Shown here in pieces: positions 5,976 to 12,205 of a stretch of DNA of 13,499 nt. The notes below the pieces were generated by a model that saw only the letters and a list, made by a program, of their open reading frames with translations, had not been told where the DNA came from and made no database searches. Numbering within the stretch: the stretch's first letter is position 1; every line of letters begins with the position of its first letter. The stretch comes from JAGOTT01 sp964450795 (GTDB taxonomy: Bacteria; Patescibacteriota; Minisyncoccia; Moranbacterales; UBA1568). Both the position numbers and the translations under genes were made by a program. The stretch is from NCBI GenBank assembly GCA_964450795.1, contig CAYVDI010000026.1:1-13499 (forward strand), given 5' to 3'.

Positions 5976-6635
5976 GAACGTCTCGAAAAGCGTAAGGAGA
6001 CGATCCATGTTTCCGAGAAGCAGAAACGATATCGCGCCATATACAGCCACGTTCGAAAACATCGACGGAGAGAATATCTTGAGGGAGCTCCCGAGCGCCT
6101 TGTTCGGAATGAACGGAATGCCATGGAAGTTGACCGCCGCCCAGACCTCGTCGAGCACGAGGTGGACGAGATACCCGGATATCATGGCGACCCCGAAAAG
6201 AAACGCATCCGGATCGGAAAACGAGAACCGTGACGCGACGAAAAATGTCACAAGTCCCGAAAGAATCGCCGCGGGAATCGAATGCGCCATGCCTCGATGT
6301 CTCGTGAACCGCTTGAAAACGTATCCGACGACGACCCAGAGAAAAAGCGATGCCCCCACCGCCGCGACGATGTTCCCCTGCCAATCCGATGGGTTTTCTT
6401 CATACGAAGACACGAAAACGAGCGCTCCCGAAACCAGGGAAAGCGATCCGAACGCCATATGGAACGGGATTCCGGAATCGCTGTCCATATCCGGGAGTAT
6501 CGATCCGAGCGCCAGCACCGCGACCGCGACGAAAATATTCCCGGGAGCACCGGCGATCGAAAGCGTCGGGAGAGCCACCGCGGCGGATATGCCGGCGGCG
6601 ATCCCGAAGGAGACATGCGTCCGAAAGCTCGCCAT
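5949..6635 (-). CDS. YdjM/LexA-regulated-type membrane-bound metal-dependent hydrolase
   Basis: A polytopic membrane protein of 228 residues in the YdjM-like family (Pfam PF04307), annotated as predicted membrane metal hydrolase; the physiological substrate is not established. It has His7 near the first helix, LPDMD (47-51), HRGMAHS (113-119) and HLVLDE (158-163), the family's histidine and aspartate set on hydrophobic helices. Hydrophobic segments lie at about 10-47, 62-76, 88-107, 121-136, 145-163 and 195-210. It is the third gene of a minus-strand unit, 18 bp after the HD hydrolase stop, and has no own ribosome binding site. Its last codons form half of the 26-bp palindrome. Confidence 0.85.
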   Translation of the reverse strand: MASFRTHVSFGIAAGISAAVALPTLSIAGAPGNIFVAVAVLALGSILPDMDSDSGIPFHMAFGSLSLVSGALVFVSSYEENPSDWQGNIVAAVGASLFLWVVVGYVFKRFTRHRGMAHSIPAAILSGLVTFFVASRFSFSDPDAFLFGVAMISGYLVHLVLDEVWAAVNFHGIPFIPNKALGSSLKIFSPSMFSNVAVYGAISFLLLGNMDRLLTLFETFRSQISRVT

Positions 6636-6653
6636 AAGAAAAAATGATTCGTC

Positions 6654-7235
6654 TTACGATACCGACATCGATCGGAGACGGTCCGAGAGACTCCGCAGAT
6701 CCCCTGCAAGCGGGTTTTCCGGCCACCGGTCGATGAGCGCCGAAATGGCCTCGAGCTGATGCCCGAGCATCTTGTCTTTCGGCGCATGGAAATGCGCGAA
6801 AACGACATCGCCGTGCCGCGCATGGTCGTCGACAAGCTCGGTTCCGTTGCTCAATATGTCCGCGGACTTGAGTAGCAGGGCGTCATGGGAAAAATGCGCG
6901 ATATGGGAAAGCGCCTCGCGCTTGCGTGCCTCCCATGGGAGCGCGCGGTCATGCTCCGTCACATCCGACACGAGCGAAGCGGCCGCCTCGCCGAACCGTT
7001 CGACGATCATTTCCCGCGTCACTTTCTTCTCCTCGATACTGTCCTCGATGGTATCATGGAGGATCCCGGCGACGATCACCTCCTCGCCCGCCCCGGCGCG
7101 CGCCAATATGAGCCCGACCGTGAGCGGATGCGTGATGTAGGCGATATCCTTTCCCTTCCGCTTCTGCTTCTGATACACCTCGTGCGTCTTTATGGAAAAC
7201 TTCACCGCACGACGTATCTTTTCGGTATAGATCAT
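6654..7235 (-). CDS. HD-domain phosphohydrolase, MESH1/SpoT-like (possible small alarmone hydrolase)
   Basis: A 193-residue single-domain metal-dependent phosphohydrolase resembling the hydrolase half of Rel and stand-alone MESH1 enzymes. Visible ligands: His18 in KTHEVY, the QKRKGKDIAYITHP segment with His36, His60-Asp61 and Glu64-Asp65 in LHDTIEDS, and Asp126 in KSADILSN. In MESH1-type enzymes this set binds Mn2+ and removes the 3'-pyrophosphate of (p)ppGpp; other HD_4 proteins act on other nucleotides, so the substrate is inferred. SDVTEHDRALPWEARK (90-105) is typical of this subgroup. GGGAG four bases upstream sets the ATG at 7235. It follows the small membrane protein gene by 27 bp and precedes the membrane hydrolase, probably in one transcript. 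Confidence 0.88.
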   Translation of the reverse strand: MIYTEKIRRAVKFSIKTHEVYQKQKRKGKDIAYITHPLTVGLILARAGAGEEVIVAGILHDTIEDSIEEKKVTREMIVERFGEAAASLVSDVTEHDRALPWEARKREALSHIAHFSHDALLLKSADILSNGTELVDDHARHGDVVFAHFHAPKDKMLGHQLEAISALIDRWPENPLAGDLRSLSDRLRSMSVS

Positions 7236-7262
7236 AAAACTCCCATCATGTCGGTCGGATGA

Positions 7263-7484
7263 TCACAGTTTTTCCAATTCTTTCAGGTCGTTGTCGGGAA
7301 GATAAAGGATCGCGAGTCCGACGACGATACCCCCGATCGCGGTCCAGAGGATATTCCCGCCGAGCATGTTGACATCGACCCAATCGAGAATGTGCCATAC
7401 GCCTCTCCAGATGATGACCAGACCGACGGCGGTACCGAGATTTTTCCCGAAATATGCGATAAGCGACCGTTTCGCCTGCTTCAT
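7263..7484 (-). CDS. Small two-helix membrane protein of unknown function
   Basis: A 73-residue protein with two predicted membrane helices, about 15-33 (LGTAVGLVIIWRGVWHI) and 44-62 (ILWTAIGGIVVGLAILYL), after a basic N-terminus (KQAKRS) that should stay in the cytoplasm. The tail PDNDLKELEKL would also be cytoplasmic, a helical hairpin topology. Small membrane proteins with such an ending are frequent in Patescibacteria, from memory only. It is the first gene of a three-gene unit with the HD hydrolase and the YdjM-like protein. Upstream lie an extended -10 box and an inverted repeat that overlaps it. No Shine-Dalgarno sequence is seen. No function can be assigned. Confidence 0.8.
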   Translation of the reverse strand: MKQAKRSLIAYFGKNLGTAVGLVIIWRGVWHILDWVDVNMLGGNILWTAIGGIVVGLAILYLPDNDLKELEKL

Positions 7485-7516
7485 AGATATGTCGTATTAA
7501 GAGTGAATGCCGAAAG

Positions 7517-7548
7517 ACCGGACTTCATCCGGTATGATACCACGAAAA
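7517..7548 (-). promoter_or_regulatory. Extended -10 promoter box with overlapping inverted repeat
   Basis: The minus strand carries TTTTCGTGGTATCAT (7548-7534), identical over 15 bases to the helicase promoter box. Right after the -10, ACCGGA (7517-7522 on plus) pairs with TCCGGT (7528-7533) across five bases. The repeat covers the predicted start site near 7527, a position suited to an operator or to a 5'-end hairpin. The leader to the ATG at 7484 would be about 43 nt, the longest of the promoters seen here. Confidence 0.5.
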
Positions 7549-7556
7549 CGGACGAT

Positions 7557-8309
7557 TCAGCGCGTCCCACAGAAAAAATCACACGGATCGACCCATCCCG
7601 AAAGCGCCGCCCGGTCGCTGACATAGCCGCGGATATCCGCATCCGCCCCCCTGCGTATCCCGAGATGCAGGTGCTTGCGCTCCAGGTCGGTATCCGCGCT
7701 CCCTGCCGCACCGAGAAGACCGATGACATCCCCGCGCCTGACCGCGTCACCGATATCCGGATCGACACTCGAAACCGCGAGGTGCCCGTAGACGACCATG
7801 CTCTCCTCGCCGCCGATATCACAACGTTCCACCACGATGCCCCCATATCCGTCCGCACGCCGTTTCGCGACGATCGTCCCGTCACAGACGGCACGCACGG
7901 TCACATCGGCATCGCGCTCCTCCGGAAAGGTCTCGAAATCAGTCCCGGTATGGTATCCGCTGAACCGTTCCGGCTGGACCGGCGATGTCCTTGGATCGAT
8001 GAGCACGCCGAATGGTTTCTTCGTCACCCGCTCCGGTGCGCGATCGATCGGTACGGGCAATCCCCTGTCATCGTCAGGATCCGAACCGCCTCCACCCGGC
8101 TCGACATCGATCGAAGGGATCTTTGCGGACAGGCACGGCGCGAATTCGCACGAGGAACCGACCCTGCCGACCGCAGATCCGTCCGGGCATGTCTTCGTAT
8201 CCGTCGGACAGGCGAAACGTTCCGGCGTTCGTCCCCACAGGACCGAAACACCGACCACCAGGAGCAGAAAGACCGGAGTGATGACGACAAGGAGTATTCT
8301 CTTCTTCAT
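7557..8309 (-). CDS. Exported M23 (LytM-type) metallopeptidase with four-cysteine module
   Basis: A putative cell-wall endopeptidase acting outside the membrane on peptidoglycan cross-links. Numbered from the alternative start at 8327 (256 residues), a basic N-terminus and hydrophobic helix (about 8-31) form a signal peptide or anchor. A module with Cys40, 47, 60 and 65 (CPTDTKTCPDGS to CEFAPC) follows, then an acidic Gly/Pro linker (70-100). The M23 domain (about 105-250) has zinc ligands His126 and Asp130 in GYHTGTD, YGHL (180-183) and the HLH motif (219-221), so it looks active. Four more cysteines (148, 169, 249, 253) may form disulfides. I chose Met7 (8309, MKKRILL) as the better signal-peptide start; Met1 at 8327 abuts the previous stop as TAGATG and is possible by coupling. 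Confidence 0.9.
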   Translation of the reverse strand: MKKRILLVVITPVFLLLVVGVSVLWGRTPERFACPTDTKTCPDGSAVGRVGSSCEFAPCLSAKIPSIDVEPGGGGSDPDDDRGLPVPIDRAPERVTKKPFGVLIDPRTSPVQPERFSGYHTGTDFETFPEERDADVTVRAVCDGTIVAKRRADGYGGIVVERCDIGGEESMVVYGHLAVSSVDPDIGDAVRRGDVIGLLGAAGSADTDLERKHLHLGIRRGADADIRGYVSDRAALSGWVDPCDFFCGTR

Positions 8310-8327
8310 AATGGGGGTTCCGCTCAT

Positions 8328-9371
8328 CTATGTACCAAGATGCCGATTGAAAAATTCCGTGGTCCGCTCCATGAAATCCGTCCAGCGTGGACCGAATTCG
8401 TGCGCCTCGCCCTCATAAACGACATACTCCATCGGTTTCCCCATCGAACCGAGAAGTTCCGCCGTCTTGTCGGACCATTCCTTCGGGACGCTATCGTCGC
8501 GCGTCCCCTGGAAGAGGATCATCGGCACCACGATACGATCGACATAGGATGCCGGCGACAAGGCGTCCCAGACGGGACCGCCTCCTTCGGGCGGACCGTA
8601 TCGCTCCCGGATACGCGCCGCCCGCTCCGGATCCCCGGCCATGTACTTGAAATACGAATCACGATAATCCATCGAGACCGGTGCGTAGAGCGCGATCGCC
8701 TTCACCAGGTCCGGATATGCCACCGCGATCGTCTGCGCGATCCCCCCGCCCATCGAATGCCCGAGTATGCCGATATTCCCCTTATCGAAATACGGAAGCG
8801 AAGACGCGCGCACCGCCACCACCGCGTTTATCACGTCCTCGACATATCCGAGCCGGTTCTCGAGCTCGCCTTCGTCCACACGGCTCGACTGGGCATGGTT
8901 GCGATAGTCCGGATGGATGACGAGGAACCCCTGTCGCGCGAGGTAGTCCTGCTCGCGACGCAACCCGCGACCGTTCGTATAGACCGACGTGTCGATATAC
9001 CCATGGTTGAGAATGAGAACCGGAAAAGGACCCTCGCCTTCAGGCAGGTTCATGATACCGGAAATCGTCAGCTCTCCGCTCCGATAGGTGATGAAGTGGC
9101 GGGTATAGGCGGCATGACGCTCGAGCACCGCTCCAACCGTGAAATCACGGCCATCGAACGGCTTGTCGAACAGGCGCTCGATGGACAGTCCGACCGGAGA
9201 CGGCGGTTCCTCCGGGACGATCGGCATCTCCTCCGTCCGCTCCGTCGACGAAGACGGGGCGGACGATCCGGGAAACGGCTCCGCCCACGATCGCCACAGG
9301 AAAACCGCGACCACGACAGCCACGACAACGAACGAGAAAACGATGGAAACCGTCCGTACCGGAAGATTCAT
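8328..9371 (-). CDS. Membrane-anchored or exported alpha/beta hydrolase (prolyl-oligopeptidase/dienelactone-hydrolase-like)
   Basis: A serine hydrolase of unknown substrate, 347 residues. A hydrophobic helix (about 8-26) after MNLPVR makes it a secreted or anchored protein, followed by a Ser/Pro/Glu-rich spacer (34-60). The catalytic domain spans about 90-345. It contains the oxyanion motif NHGY (122-125), DYRNHAQS (155-162), the nucleophile elbow GHSMGG (Ser206), the acid Asp292 in GTRDDSVP and His324 in EAHEF, a complete triad in S9/BAAT-like order. An esterase or peptidase acting on envelope material is plausible from its place directly before the M23 peptidase (stop TAG touching that gene's first ATG). 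No clear Shine-Dalgarno sequence or strong promoter is visible in the 81-bp gap upstream. Confidence 0.9.
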   Translation of the reverse strand: MNLPVRTVSIVFSFVVVAVVVAVFLWRSWAEPFPGSSAPSSSTERTEEMPIVPEEPPSPVGLSIERLFDKPFDGRDFTVGAVLERHAAYTRHFITYRSGELTISGIMNLPEGEGPFPVLILNHGYIDTSVYTNGRGLRREQDYLARQGFLVIHPDYRNHAQSSRVDEGELENRLGYVEDVINAVVAVRASSLPYFDKGNIGILGHSMGGGIAQTIAVAYPDLVKAIALYAPVSMDYRDSYFKYMAGDPERAARIRERYGPPEGGGPVWDALSPASYVDRIVVPMILFQGTRDDSVPKEWSDKTAELLGSMGKPMEYVVYEGEAHEFGPRWTDFMERTTEFFNRHLGT

Positions 9372-9452
9372 AGCCGGATACGAGAGGATGAAAAGACCGT
9401 CCCCTTACTACAGTGGGGGCGCATATTCCTTCCATCCGCGGGAATCACACGA

Positions 9453-10247
9453 TCACTCCGCGATCTCCGCGGAAACGGCATCCGTCTCGGAAGCGTACTC
9501 GGCATAGTAACGGATGGACGCCTTCGCCTTGGCGGCGGCGATCCATTTCCCGACCTCCTCGTTGAACTTCTGCCCCTTGAGCTGTTCACGGATCTGATCC
9601 CTGAAGTCCGCGTCGCTTATCCCGGATGGAGCGAGTCCGTCCCCCTGCGCCATATACCGCGTGACTTCATCATCGGTCACCTCGATCCGATCGCCGAGAA
9701 GTTTCTCCAGCTTTTTCTGCAACAACAGCTGTTCGCGGAGATCCTCCTCCGTCATCCCTTGCTGATCCAAAGCCTCCTTGAGCGTCCCACCCTGTTTCGT
9801 CACCGAATCCTCGATTTTCTTCACTTCCGCATCGATATCGGACGGGGCGACGACGATATTCCGCCTCTCCACCTCGTCATCGACGAGCTTCTTGGTGATC
9901 AACCGGTCAAGGGCCTGCGACCCGGCCTGTTTCTCGAGCTCACGGACGACACTCAACCGGCTGATCGGGGTTCCGTTCACGACCGCCGAGACGAACACTC
10001 CTTTGTATTGATACGCCGCACCGAGCAGTGCGAGGATCGCCGCCGCGATCATCACGGACTTCCGATATTTTTTCAGATTCAGCTTCTTTTTCTTCGTACG
10101 CACCGTCTTCTCGACAGGCGTCACCGCCTCCGGTTCCGAGACGGCTGCCACCGACTTTTTCCCATCATCGTTTCCTCCGAGCGGCTTCGATTCCTTCGTT
10201 TCTTTCGATGCGACCGACGACTTGTGTTTCTCCATAAGAAATATCAT
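9453..10247 (-). CDS. Membrane-anchored SurA N-terminal-domain protein (chaperone-like, no PPIase domain)
   Basis: A probable extracytoplasmic chaperone of 264 residues. A long charged cytoplasmic N-terminus (1-60, Lys/Ser/Glu rich with KKKKLNLKKYRK) precedes one membrane helix (about 64-79). The outside part begins AVVNGTPISR (88-97), the classic entry of SurA/PrsA/trigger-factor-like proteins. LITKKLVDDEVERRNI and EEDLREQLLLQKKLEKLL are also typical of the SurA_N domain (about 87-245). No parvulin domain follows, so it should lack proline isomerase activity. Met5 (10235) is an alternative start. An extended -10 promoter lies 17 bp upstream of the first ATG. The next gene downstream is the exported hydrolase, so it could assist folding of envelope proteins (inference). 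Confidence 0.85.
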   Translation of the reverse strand: MIFLMEKHKSSVASKETKESKPLGGNDDGKKSVAAVSEPEAVTPVEKTVRTKKKKLNLKKYRKSVMIAAAILALLGAAYQYKGVFVSAVVNGTPISRLSVVRELEKQAGSQALDRLITKKLVDDEVERRNIVVAPSDIDAEVKKIEDSVTKQGGTLKEALDQQGMTEEDLREQLLLQKKLEKLLGDRIEVTDDEVTRYMAQGDGLAPSGISDADFRDQIREQLKGQKFNEEVGKWIAAAKAKASIRYYAEYASETDAVSAEIAE

Positions 10248-10264
10248 CCGGATTACGTCCTGGA

Positions 10265-10294
10265 AGGATACCAGAAAACGGCGCGTTCGTCCAA
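10265..10294 (-). promoter_or_regulatory. Promoter for the SurA-N-like gene
   Basis: On the minus strand TGG precedes TATCCT (10270-10265), an extended -10, with TTGGAC (10294-10289) 18 bp upstream as a weak -35. The TTTTC just upstream of TGG repeats the layout of the boxes at 4803 and 7534 with one base missing. The terminator of the preceding gene overlaps the -35 region. Confidence 0.5.
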
Positions 10295-10304
10295 GGACGC
10301 CGTT
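10275..10304 (-). terminator. Intrinsic terminator after the HAD-like gene
   Basis: Read on the minus strand, AACGGCG (10304-10298) pairs with CGCCGTT (10283-10277). Within the 14-base loop region a small GTCC/GGAC pairing is possible. The stem runs into TTTTC. The T-run is short, so strength is uncertain. It lies about 27 bp beyond the stop codon at 10332. Confidence 0.55.
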
Positions 10305-10331
10305 CTCCGGAAAAAGGAACCTCGTGACCGG

Positions 10332-10757
10332 TTATGTGAACGTTTTCGCCGTCGACTCCCTCGCGCGAAGTTCGTCGACAAGATGAAGAAGCCGCCTCGG
10401 ATCCGCGACGAGATCGACCCGGATATGACGGTCAAGTGCGCCATGTTCCTCAAGTGCCCGCCGTTCCGCATCGAAGAGGTTGTCGTCGAGCCAGAAGAAT
10501 GGTCCGGAAAAATCGATCGCTTCCGTCTTTATCGCATCCCATGAAGTCGCCTTGATCTTCCCGATGTATGACATAGCCTCTTCGGGAAGCTTGCCGACGA
10601 GATAGAGGAAGACCGCTTTCGCATCGCCCCGGCAGTGTGTCGAGAGCCAGTAGCAGTCGAAATATTCCGTCGCGAACGCGAGAAACGGAATGATTCCTTC
10701 CGCGGGAACTCCCCTCCGCATCAACGTTCCGTCGATATCGATATACAGTCTCGTCAT
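10332..10757 (-). CDS. HAD-fold hydrolase-like protein
   Basis: A 141-residue protein with the core motifs of haloacid-dehalogenase-type phosphatases. Motif I is LYIDIDGTL (Asp7 nucleophile, Asp9 acid/base), motif II is WLSTHCRG (Ser39/Thr40), a Lys at about 77 lies in KTEAID, and motif IV is FWLDDNL (Asp91/Asp92). There is no sizeable cap domain, so it may act on larger or macromolecular substrates, or on a nucleotide; the substrate is unknown. The frame is open further upstream, but conserved sequence begins at MTRLYIDIDGT, so the ATG at 10757 was taken; Met at 10769 is a near alternative. A TATGAT -10-like box at 10775-10770 would give a very short leader. It lies between two terminators, as a single-gene unit. 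Confidence 0.82.
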   Translation of the reverse strand: MTRLYIDIDGTLMRRGVPAEGIIPFLAFATEYFDCYWLSTHCRGDAKAVFLYLVGKLPEEAMSYIGKIKATSWDAIKTEAIDFSGPFFWLDDNLFDAERRALEEHGALDRHIRVDLVADPRRLLHLVDELRARESTAKTFT

Positions 10758-10792
10758 AGGGAGTCTCATATCATAATCACCGTCATACCGCC

Positions 10793-10830
10793 TAAAAAAC
10801 AGGGGCAGGGCGACGTTGTCGCTCCTGCCC
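10793..10830 (-). terminator. Strong intrinsic terminator of the basic-protein gene
   Basis: On the minus strand GGGCAGG (10830-10824) pairs with CCTGCCC (10809-10803), continuing inward with CGAC/GTCG around a three-base loop and one bulge. Six T residues (10799-10794) follow after three bases. It begins 11 bp past the stop codon at 10841, which supports that gene as a real, separately terminated unit. Confidence 0.85.
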
Positions 10831-10840
10831 GCCATCGCGT

Positions 10841-11353
10841 TCAGGCAAATGCCAGACCGGCGAATTCCCGCCACAGGCTCATGTCATGAAACCACTCCGG
10901 GACATGCGCCGGCAGACGGTCCCGCCGAAGACAGCGGCAGTAATACCTGGCGTACGCGCGACGCCGCCTGCGAATATCCGTCTCCGATGATTGCCGGGGC
11001 GAGCCGACGGAGCTGTCGCCTTTCTTCGTCACCCCGCCGATCTCGAGCCGCATGGCTTTCTGCATCGTTGCGGCGAACTCCTGCAGTTTCCTTCTCAGAA
11101 GACGCTCCGCCTTTTCGCGGTCGTACTTGGCACGTCTCTCCGCGCGATTCCGAGCTCTCCACTGAGCCGATTTTTTCGAGCCACACGGGTTCTTCCGCCT
11201 GGAATTGCGCTTCGCCGATACCGGTCCGTCTTTCGATATCGGACCGTCCTTCGAGACCGTACGGCGCCGGTTCTTTTCCTTCGGCTTTCCCGACGCGTCA
11301 CGACGCCCGCGACCATCGGGATGGATGACCGAACCAGGGTTGGGAGACGACAT
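10841..11353 (-). CDS. Very basic protein of unknown function
   Basis: A 170-residue protein with about 46 Lys/Arg against about 18 Asp/Glu by my count. The N-terminal half is low-complexity and probably disordered, with an imperfect internal repeat SKDGPIS/SKDGPVS. The middle (WRARNRAERRAKYDREKAER onward) should form a long basic helix. The C-terminal third has a run of five Arg, then AYARYYCRCLRRDRLP and a more hydrophobic end HVPEWFHDMSLWREFAG. There is no signal peptide or membrane segment. Nucleic-acid or ribosome binding is a guess from charge. Gene status is well supported by a promoter at 11392-11421, GGAGGA (11363-11358) four bases before this ATG, and a terminator after the stop. 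The upstream ATG at 11365 is rejected because the ribosome binding site lies inside its codons 2-3. Confidence 0.72.
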   Translation of the reverse strand: MSSPNPGSVIHPDGRGRRDASGKPKEKNRRRTVSKDGPISKDGPVSAKRNSRRKNPCGSKKSAQWRARNRAERRAKYDREKAERLLRRKLQEFAATMQKAMRLEIGGVTKKGDSSVGSPRQSSETDIRRRRRAYARYYCRCLRRDRLPAHVPEWFHDMSLWREFAGLAFA

Positions 11354-11357
11354 GCTT

Positions 11358-11363
11358 TCCTCC
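11358..11363 (-). promoter_or_regulatory. Ribosome binding site that sets the start of the basic-protein gene
   Basis: GGAGGA on the minus strand, four bases before the ATG at 11353, is one of the best Shine-Dalgarno matches in the window. It lies inside the longer possible reading frame from 11365 and so argues for the downstream start. Confidence 0.75.
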
Positions 11364-11376
11364 ATTCGTTTCCGGG

Positions 11377-11421
11377 AACATTCCCGCTCCCACTATGCCA
11401 ACATTCCGACCGTTCCGTCAA
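11377..11421 (-). promoter_or_regulatory. Promoter of the basic-protein gene with repeated GGAATGTT
   Basis: TTGACG (11421-11416), an 18-bp spacer ending in TGG, and CATAGT (11397-11392) combine a good -35 with an extended -10, the strongest promoter in this part. GGAATGTT occurs twice on the minus strand, at 11407-11400 in the spacer and 11384-11377 near the start site, 23 bp apart. The second copy lies within the inverted repeat CGGGAA/TTCCCG (11373-11386). This arrangement could be an operator. Confidence 0.6.
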
Positions 11422-11428
11422 GAAAACA

Positions 11429-12172
11429 TCACTTCCCCTTCGGGTTATTGAGATGAAAATCCAGCGTATATATCCAGTTCTCGTCGTCATCCCCCTGCTG
11501 TTCCCGCGCCATGATCTTCTGATTGAGGAGCCACGCGAGATAGTCCTTGTCCGTCGTCGCCACCTTCTTCACGTCCTCTCCGTTGTATTTCCCGAAATTG
11601 AATTTCCGGATGAGGATGGGTCGTGCGGACACGGCGATCATCTCGCGAAGCACCGCCTCCTCGTCGCCCTGTGCCGTAATCATCTTCCCGAAATGAAAAT
11701 CGAAGAGCGCGCGGAGTACCCGCACGTCGCCCTGTGCATCGTGCGCCGAGGCGTCTCCGACCTCGAGGTCATGATAGTATCGCAGATACTGCAGGTTGTA
11801 TTTCGGGATCTCCCCGTTCACGTCGAGATGGTGCGCGAGCTTGAACGTGTCGATCGTCCTACCGACCTCGATCCCTTCGCGCGAAAGCATCTCCGCGTCG
11901 AACTTCGCGTTGTGCGCGACGAGCACGGCACCCGCTTCGAATATCCGCCGAAGCTCCGCGGCCATCTCCGAATCCGCAAATGGCGAGCACTCCGCCACCG
12001 CCTTGTTCGTGATATGGGTCACGACCATGGCGTCGATACCGATCGGTACCGGCGGCTTGAAGAGCGACTCGGACTCACGTCCGTCGAACGCATACGCCAC
12101 CTGGCAAAGCCGGTCCTCCGGCCCCGTCCCCGTCGTCTCCGTATCGAGAAATATGAGATCGTTCCTGTTCAT
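11429..12172 (-). CDS. DEDDh 3'-5' exonuclease, ExoX-like with DUF3820-type C-terminus
   Basis: A DnaQ-family exonuclease of 247 residues. The three Exo motifs are present: FLDTETTG (Asp10, Glu12), VAHNAKFDAEML (Asp92) and SAHDAQGDV (His144, Asp149), the DEDDh arrangement. A C-terminal segment (190-216) with FNFGKYNGEDV and DKDYLAWLLNQ matches the small domain found after the nuclease core in exodeoxyribonuclease X-like proteins and in DUF3820. In E. coli, ExoX degrades DNA 3' ends in mismatch and recombination repair; a similar repair role, rather than polymerase proofreading, is inferred here since no polymerase gene is adjacent. The ATG at 12172 is followed directly by NRNDLIFLDTETTG and has no Shine-Dalgarno sequence. 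A TATACT box lies 27 bp upstream. Confidence 0.9.
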   Translation of the reverse strand: MNRNDLIFLDTETTGTGPEDRLCQVAYAFDGRESESLFKPPVPIGIDAMVVTHITNKAVAECSPFADSEMAAELRRIFEAGAVLVAHNAKFDAEMLSREGIEVGRTIDTFKLAHHLDVNGEIPKYNLQYLRYYHDLEVGDASAHDAQGDVRVLRALFDFHFGKMITAQGDEEAVLREMIAVSARPILIRKFNFGKYNGEDVKKVATTDKDYLAWLLNQKIMAREQQGDDDENWIYTLDFHLNNPKGK

Positions 12173-12199
12173 GATTTTTTCGGTTCGCGGGTTTCATCC

Positions 12200-12205
12200 A
12201 GTATA
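12200..12205 (-). promoter_or_regulatory. -10 box for the exonuclease gene
   Basis: TATACT on the minus strand, followed by GGA, the same nine bases (TATACTGGA) as at 5632-5640. No clear -35 is found at 16-18 bp upstream. A run of eight C (G on the minus strand) lies about 28 bp further upstream at 12234-12241. Confidence 0.45.

Noticed and set aside
7045..7065. A promoter-like TGGTATCATGGAGG on the plus strand inside the HD hydrolase gene
   Set aside because: It is the reverse of conserved codons for LHDTIED and has no suitable gene downstream; the likeness to the helicase promoter is probably chance.
7392..10544. A 1050-codon open frame on the plus strand across three minus-strand genes and parts of two more
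   Set aside because: It is read codon-for-codon against the minus-strand genes, whose stops at 7557, 8328, 9453 and 10332 all share its frame. Antisense stops appear there only where the real genes use TTA, CTA or TCA, codons avoided at this GC content. The translation is Arg/His/Asp-rich and matches no family.
10332..10874. The longer 180-residue version of the HAD-like protein
   Set aside because: The extra N-terminal part covers the terminator of the upstream gene and has no conserved features; the HAD fold starts at MTRLYIDIDGT.
11221..11262. Two 18-bp near-copies within the basic-protein gene, considered as an operator or mobile-element end
   Set aside because: They are in frame and encode the SKDGPIS/SKDGPVS peptide repeat, so a small coding duplication explains them.
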